A DNA stretch of 35,109 bases, taken from positions 1 through 35,109 of the forward strand of contig NZ_LLWH01000178.1 in NCBI RefSeq assembly GCF_001411475.1. Reading direction: 5' to 3'. The translations under genes and the position numbers were made by a program. This document shows, piece after piece, positions 8,005-16,012 of the stretch (its first letter is position 1; the number at the start of each line of letters is the position of its first letter). The notes below the pieces were generated by a model. It worked only from the letters and a program-made list of their open reading frames with translations, ran no database searches and was not told where the DNA came from. Origin of the DNA: Pseudomonas endophytica (GTDB taxonomy: Bacteria; Pseudomonadota; Gammaproteobacteria; Pseudomonadales; Pseudomonadaceae).

Positions 8005-9231
8005 CTATTTGGGTAGGGGCAGCGCCAACAAACGCTCATCCAGCAGGTTCAAGCCTTCTTGAAACAGCTGGTTGCTACGAGTGGTATCACCTAATTGCCC
8101 CAAGAGCCGAGCAAGCTCTGCGCACGTCTCAGGGTTGCGCTCAAGGTTCAAGCTGCTTTCAAGGTAGTCTCGGGCCTTGCCCCACAAGCTGTTTTGTAAG
8201 CACAAGCGGCCTAAAGTCAGTAGCAAACTGGCGTCGGCGGGATGCGCTTTGAGCCAACCTTCGGCAGTGTTCAGTTGCTTGACCGGATCGCTGCCACGCA
8301 GCAAGCCATAGAGCCGAACCAAATGACTGTCGTAAGTGCGCTTAAGTGCACCGCGCACCACTTCTTCGGCTTCAGACTGCGCGCCTAACTGGCGCAACTG
8401 CTCGGCATACGCCAATACCAGCGTAGGCTCTTGACGCTGTGCCGAGGTCAACTGTTGCCACGCCAGTGTTAAGGATTGCAGCGCTGCCTCTGCGTCTGTT
8501 TCACGTTGCGCCGCCAAACCCAAATTTTGCCCCCACGCACGACGCTCAAGTTCAGCCAACTCTTGGGTTGGCAACACTTTGTCTTTACGCAGCTCAGGCA
8601 GTAAGCGAATCAGAGCCGCCCAGTCACCGCGCTGCTGATGCAGGCGCTGAAGCTGACGAAGTACCTGCACATTATGCGGATGACGCTCGTGCATGGCGTT
8701 CAGCGTATTGAGCGCGCCTTCGGTGTCTGCGCGATCAACTTGCAGTTGCGCATGGCTCAGCGCAATGGCCAGCTCGGCCTGAGGTTGATGCTCAAGCGCA
8801 CGCTCCAGCAGGTTGTCGCTCTCTTCGTAGCGGCCAAGCTCGTTAGCAGCACGCGCTGCACCTATGTAAAAAAGCAGCGGTTGGCGTTCGGCTTCTGCGG
8901 CACGTGTCAGGTGTTTTTGGGCGCTGGCCCAACGCCCCTCGGCGAGGTCCATTTGGCCTTGCTCGATAGCCAATTGCACACGGCGACTGCGATTGCGACG
9001 TGACCACGGATTGACCAGACCTGTCGAGACGGTGAACAACTCAACCAGCAGTTTGATCCCCCAAATGACCAACCACACGATGACCAGCACCGCCAAGGAG
9101 GCCCACAGACTGGATTCGTAGCGAAAGTTTTTGTAGGCAACCAGCACGTAGCCTGCGTCCTCGGAGATTGCCAAGCCGACGCAAGCCGCGGCTGCAACCA
9201 ACAAGAACACAATCACATACAGACGCTTCAT
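8005..9231 (-). CDS. hemY: HemY, membrane-anchored TPR protein of the heme operon
   Basis: The 408-residue protein has two N-terminal membrane helices (about 4-22 and 42-65) followed by a helical repeat region of TPR type from about 95 to 400, for example LLFYIGAARAANELGRYEES and DASLLLTLGRLCLQNSLWGKA. It is the proteobacterial HemY of the hemCDXY operon, not the Bacillus protoporphyrinogen oxidase of the same name. Its role in heme synthesis is not well defined and is probably scaffolding. Its ATG overlaps the hemX stop by four bases (ATGA), so it is translated with hemX. It is the last gene of the operon. Confidence 0.93.
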   Translation of the reverse strand: MKRLYVIVFLLVAAAACVGLAISEDAGYVLVAYKNFRYESSLWASLAVLVIVWLVIWGIKLLVELFTVSTGLVNPWSRRNRSRRVQLAIEQGQMDLAEGRWASAQKHLTRAAEAERQPLLFYIGAARAANELGRYEESDNLLERALEHQPQAELAIALSHAQLQVDRADTEGALNTLNAMHERHPHNVQVLRQLQRLHQQRGDWAALIRLLPELRKDKVLPTQELAELERRAWGQNLGLAAQRETDAEAALQSLTLAWQQLTSAQRQEPTLVLAYAEQLRQLGAQSEAEEVVRGALKRTYDSHLVRLYGLLRGSDPVKQLNTAEGWLKAHPADASLLLTLGRLCLQNSLWGKARDYLESSLNLERNPETCAELARLLGQLGDTTRSNQLFQEGLNLLDERLLALPLPK

Positions 9232-10355
9232 GGGCTGGTCTCCTGGGCAGGTTTAGCAGCCGCACGGCCAGGCTCGTCAGCCTCAACATGACGACGCTCG
9301 AGATAGGCTTGCATCGCGCTCAGGGTGCCCGCAAGGTCAGGCGTCTTGACGGTGACGGGTTGCTTGCTTAGCTCAATCACCTGCTCAAGCATTGTTTTGC
9401 TTTGAACGTTGTCTTGATTGAAGTTGCCTTTGAGCACTTCTTGCGCCTGAGCCAGCGCTTGGGTGTAGACCGACGCTTGCCCGTTAAGCGCAGCCCATTG
9501 CGCTTGCTCCAGCGCCAAGCTCAAGGCAAGACGAACTTGCGTTAGGCTCTGACCTGCAAGCAGTGGCCGGACGTTTTTGTCGGCGTTGAAGTCGATACGG
9601 ATGTAATGCGAAATCTCATCCCACCACTGCTCCCAACGGCTTGCACCATCGCCATCGGCCGTTAGGCCCAGCAAAGACTCGCCCGAGTCCTTGAATTCAG
9701 GCGCCAGCGCGGTGAGTTGCGAGACTTGTTCACGCAACGCTGCCAGTTGCAGGAATAAGCCCGTGCGGTCCGGCTGTTCAACGCTGCGCAATGCCGCCAA
9801 GCTCTTGGCTAATTGCTCACGTGCGGCGAATGAGCCAGGATCATTTTGCTCACGCAAAATATCGTCCGCCCCCTGCACTAGCGTCTTAGCACTGCTGATG
9901 TCTTGCAGCGCTGACAAGCGCAGGCTGGCCAAGCGCAGCAAATGCTCAGCCTCAGCCAGGCGCCAGTCCTTACGGCTCGCGCCTAGCACCGTTTCAAGAC
10001 GCTGGTTCAAGTGCTGCTGATCGCCTTGCAACTGCACCACCAATTGGCGCTGATTATCCAAATCGTTTGCCGAGGGCAACTGATTGAGTCGAGTCAGCAG
10101 TTGTTGCTCGCTTTGCTTGATCGACAGTGTTTGTGCGCCCAGCGCCTGGACCTCAGCCAACTGCTCGGCAGTGCTGGTTTCTAGGTGACGCACCTGCCAC
10201 ACCCCCCAACCGCCTACCGCAATACCGGCAGCACCCACTAACAGCGCGAAAGCGGCCAGACCATTGCCCCGGCGTTCAGGCTTGATAACAGGTTGTTCAA
10301 CCGGCGCTTCTGGCGCGGGCTGCACGTGTTCTTTTGGCAAGACTGTTTCGCTCAC
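9228..10355 (-). CDS. hemX: HemX, membrane protein of the heme operon
   Basis: I place the start at the GTG at 10355 (VSETVLPKEH), with AAGGA seven bases before it. The start lies 16 bases past the hemD stop, giving 375 residues. Longer in-frame starts would lie inside hemD. A Pro-rich cytoplasmic head (1-40) precedes one membrane helix (about 45-68). A long coiled coil (70-150) and an extracytoplasmic helical domain follow. The family is sometimes annotated as uroporphyrin-III C-methyltransferase, but the SAM-binding motifs of that enzyme are absent here. HemX is therefore best described as an accessory membrane protein of the hemCDXY cluster. Confidence 0.9.
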   Translation of the reverse strand: MSETVLPKEHVQPAPEAPVEQPVIKPERRGNGLAAFALLVGAAGIAVGGWGVWQVRHLETSTAEQLAEVQALGAQTLSIKQSEQQLLTRLNQLPSANDLDNQRQLVVQLQGDQQHLNQRLETVLGASRKDWRLAEAEHLLRLASLRLSALQDISSAKTLVQGADDILREQNDPGSFAAREQLAKSLAALRSVEQPDRTGLFLQLAALREQVSQLTALAPEFKDSGESLLGLTADGDGASRWEQWWDEISHYIRIDFNADKNVRPLLAGQSLTQVRLALSLALEQAQWAALNGQASVYTQALAQAQEVLKGNFNQDNVQSKTMLEQVIELSKQPVTVKTPDLAGTLSAMQAYLERRHVEADEPGRAAAKPAQETSP

Positions 10356-10371
10356 GTATCCATCCTTTGCG

Positions 10372-11139
10372 TTAGAAAGCAGGTACGGGATGTGCCCGTA
10401 ACGCCGCCAGCAAAGCCGTAGCACTCGCGCCACGACAATCCACAACGTTTTTGGCCCCGGCATTGCGCGCCATCTGCGCAACGCGAGGGCTTGGAACAAA
10501 CAATGTCATACAGCTCAGCTGCGGCCAGGTGTCACCCGCCAACTGATGCAAATGTGCAAAACCCTGTCCACTGCTGACCACCAGACCGTTCAGGCGTTCC
10601 GCTACTACGCGCTGAGGCAGCGTTTCAGGTGGATAGACGGGCAATGTCCGGCGATATAGCTCAAGGTAATCAACCTGCGCACCAAGCGAGCGCAGACGCT
10701 CTGCGAGCATTTCTCGACCGCCCTCGCCGCGCATAATCAGCACTTTGGGCTCATTGCACGCCACTGCCTGCGTAAAGACCGGCAATGCGAGCAAGGCCTC
10801 GCTGTCATCCGCGGATAAAGGGTAGCTAACATCCAGCCCTTGATCGGCGAGAATCTGTGCGGTCGCGGCACCGACACTGAACCACTTTTTCTTAGGCGCT
10901 TGCGCCCAATAATGGTTAACCAACCCCACGCCCAGCCGGGCAGCGGGCTTGCTGACCACGATCAGTGCGCAATAACGATCTAGGTTGGCGATCAAGGCGC
11001 GCTGACTCTCGTTTAACGCCAGCGGCTCGATGGCCAACAGCGGCAAGCTGCTGCTGAATACATCGGCAGCCGCTAACTCGCTCGCCAGCGCTACCGATTC
11101 CTCAGCGGGCCGGGTCAGCAAAAGACGCCAACCTGTCAC
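10372..11139 (-). CDS. hemD: Uroporphyrinogen-III synthase
   Basis: The 255-residue protein starts at a GTG overlapping the hemC stop (GTGA). It begins [16 protein letters not shown], typical of HemD, and contains the two-lobed pattern with [11 protein letters not shown] (about 59-69), [11 protein letters not shown] (about 88) and [11 protein letters not shown] (about 190). The enzyme cyclises hydroxymethylbilane with inversion of ring D to give uroporphyrinogen III, the branch point of heme, siroheme and cobalamin synthesis. Sequence conservation in this family is low, but operon position after hemC settles the identity. Confidence 0.95.
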   Translation of the reverse strand: MTGWRLLLTRPAEESVALASELAAADVFSSSLPLLAIEPLALNESQRALIANLDRYCALIVVSKPAARLGVGLVNHYWAQAPKKKWFSVGAATAQILADQGLDVSYPLSADDSEALLALPVFTQAVACNEPKVLIMRGEGGREMLAERLRSLGAQVDYLELYRRTLPVYPPETLPQRVVAERLNGLVVSSGQGFAHLHQLAGDTWPQLSCMTLFVPSPRVAQMARNAGAKNVVDCRGASATALLAALRAHPVPAF

Positions 11140-12077
11140 TCGTGCCCCGCCTCGCCGTAGATCGCTTCAAGGATCGCACCCGCGCCTTGCTTCAGCAGGT
11201 CTTCGGCAACCTGCACACCCAGCGCTGTGGCCGCGTTGTGCGGCGCCCGCGCCTGGGCGTTTAACAGCACACCGCCATTAGGCTCGCCGACCAAACCGCG
11301 AAGCCAGATCTGCTCACCTTCGAGCACGGCATAACAGGCGATGGGTACCTGACATCCACCATTGAGGTGTTTGTTGAGGGCGCGCTCGGCGGTCACGCGG
11401 ATCGCCGTTTCGGCATGATGCAACGGCGCCAGCAAGGCGTGGATTTCACTGTCAGCGCTGCGACACTCAATGCCCACGGCGCCCTGACCGCCAGCTGGCA
11501 GGCTGTCTTCGACACTGATCGCTGAAGTAATACGCGCTTCGAAGCCCAGCCGGATCAGGCCCGCAGCAGCCAGAATGATGGCGTCGTATTCGCCCGCATC
11601 AAGCTTGGCCAAGCGGGTGTTGACATTACCGCGTAAGAACCGGATCTGAAGATCTGGGCGACGGGTCAGCAGCTGAGCCTGACGGCGCAAGCTGGACGTA
11701 CCAACGACGCTGCCGGGGGGCAAGTCTTCAAGGCTGGCAAAGGTGTTAGAAACAAAGGCATCGCGCGGGTCTTCGCGCTCGCAAATGCAGAACAGCCCGA
11801 GGCCTTCAGGGAAGTCCATCGGCACGTCCTTCATGGAGTGCACGGCAATATCGGCTTCGTTTTCGAGCAGGGCTGTTTCCAGCTCTTTGACGAACAAGCC
11901 CTTGCCGCCGATTTTCGACAACGGCGAGTCCAGCAACTTATCGCCTCGGCTCACCATAGGCACCAGCGTCACCAAAAGATCGGGGTGAGCCTGCTCTAAA
12001 CGGGCTTTGACGTACTCGGCTTGCCACAGAGCCAAGGCGCTTTTACGGGTAGCGATGCGGATTTCGCGAGAGGACAT
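11136..12077 (-). CDS. hemC: Porphobilinogen deaminase (hydroxymethylbilane synthase)
   Basis: The 313-residue cytosolic enzyme polymerises four porphobilinogens into hydroxymethylbilane. It shows the family signatures: [19 protein letters not shown] near the N terminus, [10 protein letters not shown] (about 79), [14 protein letters not shown] (about 100), [11 protein letters not shown] (about 146) and [12 protein letters not shown], whose Cys near residue 242 carries the dipyrromethane cofactor. The ATG at 12077 gives a normal length. It is the first gene of hemCDXY and lies 110 bp downstream of algR on the same strand. It may have its own promoter or be read through from algR. Confidence 0.97.
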   Translation of the reverse strand: MSSREIRIATRKSALALWQAEYVKARLEQAHPDLLVTLVPMVSRGDKLLDSPLSKIGGKGLFVKELETALLENEADIAVHSMKDVPMDFPEGLGLFCICEREDPRDAFVSNTFASLEDLPPGSVVGTSSLRRQAQLLTRRPDLQIRFLRGNVNTRLAKLDAGEYDAIILAAAGLIRLGFEARITSAISVEDSLPAGGQGAVGIECRSADSEIHALLAPLHHAETAIRVTAERALNKHLNGGCQVPIACYAVLEGEQIWLRGLVGEPNGGVLLNAQARAPHNAATALGVQVAEDLLKQGAGAILEAIYGEAGHE

Positions 12078-12187
12078 GGATCAATCCGTACTGAAAAAAT
12101 ACGGCTGATAATAACAGCTCAGCCAAAACAGCTTTGACTTGTATCAGAACGTACGTGGCCTCCCTGGCCAAAACCGCTCGCTAAATG

Positions 12188-12934
12188 CTAAAGCTGCTGC
12201 ATCATTTTTCGTACACCCGCCACATGGCGACGGCTCACAATCAACGCATCGCCATTAAGCCCCTTGAGGAATAACTGGAAGTGCCCCAGCGGCGTACGCT
12301 GCAAACGCTCTATTCGATCACGTGCAACCAACGCGTTGCGGTGAATACGCACAAAGCGCTCACCGAACTCGTCTTCAAGGGCTTTGAGAGGCTCATCGAG
12401 CAGGACTTCGCCGCCTTCGTGACGCAGCGTCACGTACTTATGATCGGCGATGAAATAAATCACTTTGTCGATGGGGATTAGCTCAATGCCTTTGCGGGTT
12501 CTGGCGCTGATGTGGCTGCGCGGCCCGCTGCCCGTTTGCGCCGCCGGCCGAGTAAGCGCTGCCAGTTGCACACGGCTAGGCCGATGCGCGTCTTTCAAGG
12601 CCGCGCTGAGCGCCTCGGCACTGACCGGTTTAAGCACGTAGCTGGCGCCGCTGTCTTGCAGCGCCTGCACAGAGAATTCATCAGGCGCTACGCAAAACAC
12701 CACCGCAGGCGGTAATTCACGCTCACAGAGCTTGGCTGCTACCTGCAACCCGTCGAGGCCCGGCATCTGGATGTCGAGTAACACCACATCCGGTTTTAGG
12801 CTTTCGATCAGGCTCAAAGCCTCTTCGCCATGAGTGGCGGCGGGCTCCAGCAATGTGTAACCCCCAACAGCACTGAGCAAACGGCTCACATGCTCTCGGG
12901 CCAAAGTTTCGTCATCAACGATCAGGACATTCAT
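12188..12934 (-). CDS. algR: AlgR, LytTR-family response regulator
   Basis: The 248-residue protein begins MNVLIVDDETLAREHV. It has a receiver domain (1-120) with D7, D8 and phosphoacceptor D54 in VLLDIQMPGLDGLQ, and a C-terminal LytTR DNA-binding domain (about 140-245) with FVRIHRNALVARDRIERLQ. In P. aeruginosa AlgR controls alginate, type IV pili and virulence genes. The start at 12934 gives the usual length of 248. An in-frame ATG at 12967 would add 11 residues. The cognate kinase gene algZ/fimS, normally next door between algR and argH in P. aeruginosa, is not present in this window. It is followed by hemC, as in that species. Confidence 0.95.
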   Translation of the reverse strand: MNVLIVDDETLAREHVSRLLSAVGGYTLLEPAATHGEEALSLIESLKPDVVLLDIQMPGLDGLQVAAKLCERELPPAVVFCVAPDEFSVQALQDSGASYVLKPVSAEALSAALKDAHRPSRVQLAALTRPAAQTGSGPRSHISARTRKGIELIPIDKVIYFIADHKYVTLRHEGGEVLLDEPLKALEDEFGERFVRIHRNALVARDRIERLQRTPLGHFQLFLKGLNGDALIVSRRHVAGVRKMMQQL

Positions 12935-13317
12935 ATAGCGCTGTATTCCTGCGTGAGTCTCGCACAAGGATAGCGTAGACAGGTGAAGTGACGGCTGTCA
13001 CAGCGATCAACGCTAAGACTAGCGTGAAGGCCAAAAAGTGCCGCAAATCGCACAGCAAAATTCACCTGTGTCTGTTGCTCGATTTAATACCGAATGAGTC
13101 TAATAAGCCACAAACTCCAGCAAAGACTGATCCATACGACCAACTGTAGACGGTTGCCAAGACGAATGGAGCCAATCTATACAATTCGTTTCGGTATTTT
13201 ATTTATACCCTGATTGCGCAAAAACCTGCCGACCTGCGTCAACGCCTTGAATGGCAACCCTGTTATGATCCGCGGTAACTTTTTATGTACTCCCCTCAGC
13301 CGATTACGAGCGAATCC
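12935..13317. other. Intergenic region between algR and argH (no algZ)
   Basis: This 383-bp gap separates the divergent algR and argH genes. It has no open frame with recognisable protein similarity. It must hold promoters for both genes. A short inverted repeat (GGTAT at 13193-13197 with ATACC at 13205-13209) lies about 110 bp before argH. I found no clear match to the AlgR-binding consensus. In P. aeruginosa algZ occupies this position. Confidence 0.6.
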
Positions 13318-14712
13318 ATGAGCACCGACAAGACCAATCAGTCCTGGGGCGGCCGCTTCAGTGAACCCGTCGACGCCTTCGTTGCGCGCTTCACTGCCTC
13401 CGTCACTTTTGACCAGCGCCTTTATCGCCACGACATCATGGGCTCCGTAGCCCACGCCACCATGCTGGCCAAGGTTGGCGTGCTGACAGATGCCGAGCGC
13501 GACACCATTATCGAAGGCTTGAGCACCATCCAGAGCGAGATCGAAGCCGGTACTTTTGACTGGCGCGTCGATCTGGAAGATGTGCACATGAACATTGAAG
13601 CGCGCCTTACAGATCGCATCGGCGTGACCGGTAAAAAGCTGCACACTGGACGCAGCCGTAACGACCAAGTCGCTACCGATATTCGTCTGTGGTTGCGCGA
13701 CGAAATCGACATCATTCTGGCTGAGATCACCCGCCTGCAAAAAGGTCTGCTGGAACAAGCCGAGCGCGAAGCAGAAACCATCATGCCGGGCTTTACGCAC
13801 CTGCAAACCGCACAGCCAGTGACCTTTGGTCATCACATGCTGGCGTGGTTCGAAATGCTTAGCCGCGACTACGAGCGTTTAGTCGACTGCCGCAAACGCA
13901 CCAACCGCATGCCGCTGGGTAGCGCCGCACTGGCAGGCACAACATACCCGATCGACCGCGAGCTGACCGCCCAACTGCTGGGCTTTGATGCCGTAGGCGG
14001 CAACTCGCTGGACAACGTTTCGGATCGCGATTTCGCCATCGAGTTCTGCGCGGCGGCGAGCATTGCGATGATGCACCTGTCGCGTTTCTCTGAAGAGCTG
14101 GTGCTGTGGACCAGCGCACAATTCCAGTTCATTGAGCTGCCTGACCGTTTCTGCACCGGCAGCTCGATCATGCCGCAAAAGAAAAACCCGGACGTGCCAG
14201 AGCTAGTACGTGGCAAGAGCGGCCGTGTATTCGGCGCACTGATGGGCTTGCTGACCCTGATGAAAGGCCAACCTTTGGCCTACAACAAGGACAACCAGGA
14301 AGACAAAGAGCCCCTGTTCGACGCTGCCGACACCCTGCGTGATTCATTGCGCGCGTTTGCCGATATGATCCCGGCGATCAAGCCTAAGCACGCGATGATG
14401 CGCGAAGCGGCTCTGCGCGGCTTCTCGACCGCCACCGACTTGGCGGACTACTTGGTCCGTCGTGGCTTGCCGTTTCGTGACTGCCACGAAATTGTGGGTC
14501 ATGCGGTGAAGTACGGCGTAGAAACGGGCAAAGATCTGGCCGAAATGAGCCTGGAAGAACTACGCCAGTTCAGCGATCAGATTGAAGACGACGTGTTTGC
14601 GGTGTTGACCTTAGAAGGCTCGGTCAATGCGCGTAACCACATTGGCGGCACCGCGCCAGCTCAAGTCAAAGCGGCTGTTGTTCGCGGCCAGGCATTGTTG
14701 GCCAGCCGTTAA
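13318..14712 (+). CDS. argH: Argininosuccinate lyase
   Basis: The 464-residue cytosolic enzyme cleaves argininosuccinate to arginine and fumarate, the last step of arginine synthesis. It shows [20 protein letters not shown] at the N terminus, [17 protein letters not shown] (about 112-128), the conserved loop [20 protein letters not shown] with the family signature (about 281-300) and a C-terminal GGTAPAQV. The ATG at 13318 gives the length of the P. aeruginosa enzyme. An in-frame ATG at 13285 would add 11 residues that do not look conserved. It is divergent from algR and is followed by a palindrome at 14720-14756. Confidence 0.97.
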   Translation: MSTDKTNQSWGGRFSEPVDAFVARFTASVTFDQRLYRHDIMGSVAHATMLAKVGVLTDAERDTIIEGLSTIQSEIEAGTFDWRVDLEDVHMNIEARLTDRIGVTGKKLHTGRSRNDQVATDIRLWLRDEIDIILAEITRLQKGLLEQAEREAETIMPGFTHLQTAQPVTFGHHMLAWFEMLSRDYERLVDCRKRTNRMPLGSAALAGTTYPIDRELTAQLLGFDAVGGNSLDNVSDRDFAIEFCAAASIAMMHLSRFSEELVLWTSAQFQFIELPDRFCTGSSIMPQKKNPDVPELVRGKSGRVFGALMGLLTLMKGQPLAYNKDNQEDKEPLFDAADTLRDSLRAFADMIPAIKPKHAMMREAALRGFSTATDLADYLVRRGLPFRDCHEIVGHAVKYGVETGKDLAEMSLEELRQFSDQIEDDVFAVLTLEGSVNARNHIGGTAPAQVKAAVVRGQALLASR

Positions 14713-14719
14713 CAACACG

Positions 14720-14756
14720 TTGTAGCCGCAGCCGCAGACCGCGGCAGCGGCTACAA
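14720..14756. repeat. GC-rich inverted repeat after argH
   Basis: Sixteen-base arms, TTGTAGCCGCAGCCGC at 14720-14735 and GCGGCAGCGGCTACAA at 14741-14756, pair with one mismatch across a five-base loop. It lies between convergent argH and the GST gene, eight bases after the argH stop. The TTGTAG/CTACAA ends recall Pseudomonas REP-like elements. It probably serves as a transcript-end structure, but no T-run follows. Confidence 0.7.
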
Positions 14757-14768
14757 GCGCTTATCGTA

Positions 14769-15431
14769 CTACCCGGCAGTTTTGATCCTCTCCAGAAACA
14801 ACGGAATATCGTGCGCCCTCTCGGCCGCAACTTTCTGCACATTCGGATTTTCGGCCAGCAACGCCAGCAAGGCCCGCGCCTGCGGCAGATCGGCCAGCAC
14901 ATCCAGATCGAACAGCTTCTTAGCCACCTCAGCGGCTAAATCCACGCTGTAGAGGAAGTACAGATCCGCCACCGTGAACTGCTCGCCCATCACATACGGC
15001 GCAAATTTCGCTCGCCGCGCTAGCGCCGAGAACCCCTTGATCATGTCCCGCTCAGCCTTGCGCTTGAGCGCCTCGGGCGTCGCTCGCCCGCCAAAAATCA
15101 CCTCGGCGTAACACAGCCGCGCAGGCAGTTCGATATACAGCTCAATTTCCTTGGCCATTGCCCGCACTTGGGCGCGGGAGAAAGGATCGTCGGGCAATAG
15201 CGCAGGCCCGTCTTGGGTTTCTTCGAGGTAATCAAGAATGGCATCGGTTTCACTGAGAAAACCGTGTTCTGTCTCCAGCGCGGGGACTTTACCCCGTGGG
15301 CTGACCGCAAGAATGGCGGGGTTTTGGCAACCGTGGAATGGCACAACCTCGTAGGCGAGCCCTTTTTCCAACAGCGCTAATTTGACCATGTTGAAGTAGT
15401 TACTGGCTGCAAATCCGTACAGTTTTAGCAT
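14769..15431 (-). CDS. Glutathione S-transferase family protein
   Basis: The 220-residue soluble protein has an N-terminal thioredoxin-like domain (MLKLYGFAASNYFNMVKLAL, then RGKVPALETE with the conserved cis-Pro near residue 50, and LSETDAILDYLEE, which supplies the glutathione gamma-Glu contact). An all-helical C-terminal domain follows at about 90-215, with FTVADLYFLY. GSTs conjugate or reduce electrophiles using glutathione. The substrate is not evident. AAGGA lies ten bases before the ATG at 15431. It is a single-gene unit convergent with argH. Confidence 0.92.
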   Translation of the reverse strand: MLKLYGFAASNYFNMVKLALLEKGLAYEVVPFHGCQNPAILAVSPRGKVPALETEHGFLSETDAILDYLEETQDGPALLPDDPFSRAQVRAMAKEIELYIELPARLCYAEVIFGGRATPEALKRKAERDMIKGFSALARRAKFAPYVMGEQFTVADLYFLYSVDLAAEVAKKLFDLDVLADLPQARALLALLAENPNVQKVAAERAHDIPLFLERIKTAG

Positions 15432-15604
15432 CGCGAATCATCCTTACACAGTGAGCGCATCAACTCTGTTCAGACTAATCACTGATCCACAATTCGCATT
15501 AAACGGTCTATTTCGAGATGCCTCAAAATGAATGCATTTGTTGCGTACTGTTAGGAAAACTCTGAATTTTGTGCTTAAAAATCGTATTGGACTGCACTAC
15601 TCCC

Positions 15605-15665
15605 TGTAGGCGCTCGCCTTGCGATCTTGTGATCTTCATCATCGTAGCCAAAAGCGAGCGCTACA
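15605..15665. repeat. REP-like inverted repeat upstream of the small acidic protein
   Basis: Arms TGTAGGCGCTCGC (15605-15617) and GCGAGCGCTACA (15654-15665) pair with one bulged G, around a 36-base spacer. The spacer itself contains GCGATCTTGTGATC. The TGTAG/CTACA termini resemble the other REP elements in the window. It lies in the 288-bp gap between the GST gene and the gene at 15720, about 55 bases before the latter's start. The rest of the gap is AT-rich and shows nothing else recognisable. Confidence 0.7.
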
Positions 15666-15719
15666 GAACTTCGCCGTGAATACCGTTAAACTGATGGCCT
15701 TTATGTAAGGAGCCTGCTC

Positions 15720-16004
15720 ATGAGCGAGCCAACACCCGTTAATGACGATGAAGAAGAGTTCGCCGAGTCCACGCTGACTCAGGCCATTGAAAATCAGATT
15801 GAAAGCGACACCCCGCCAGCCGCCAAAGCCACGTTCAACAAGTTGAAGCTGGTCGGTTACGAACGCGACGAGATTTTGAACTTGATGGCGCACGTATTGG
15901 CCACCGAAATCGACGCGATGCTCGATGAAGATCGCGCCTTTGATACTCAATGGTACGAGGCGGCACTGCGCGCACTGCCTGAGTTGCCGCCCGAGAAGTC
16001 GTAA
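15720..16004 (+). CDS. Small acidic hypothetical protein
   Basis: The 94-residue protein has no signal peptide or membrane segment. Its N-terminal 35 residues are acidic and probably disordered (DDEEEFAES). A helical segment follows, with FNKLKLVGYERDEILNLMAHVLATEIDAML. The start is firm because AAGGAG lies eight bases upstream of the ATG. The stop is only eight bases from the stop of the convergent GGDEF-EAL gene. I do not recognise a named family and assign no function. The good ribosome site and even composition indicate a real gene. Confidence 0.8.
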   Translation: MSEPTPVNDDEEEFAESTLTQAIENQIESDTPPAAKATFNKLKLVGYERDEILNLMAHVLATEIDAMLDEDRAFDTQWYEAALRALPELPPEKS

Positions 16005-16012
16005 GGCTCAAC

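Noticed and set aside
12935..13317. AlgR-binding boxes upstream of algR or argH
   Set aside because: No convincing match to the known AlgR consensus was found by eye.
13177..13836. A 219-codon minus-strand frame near the missing algZ position
   Set aside because: Most of it is antisense to argH, and it shows no histidine-kinase motifs, so it is not algZ.
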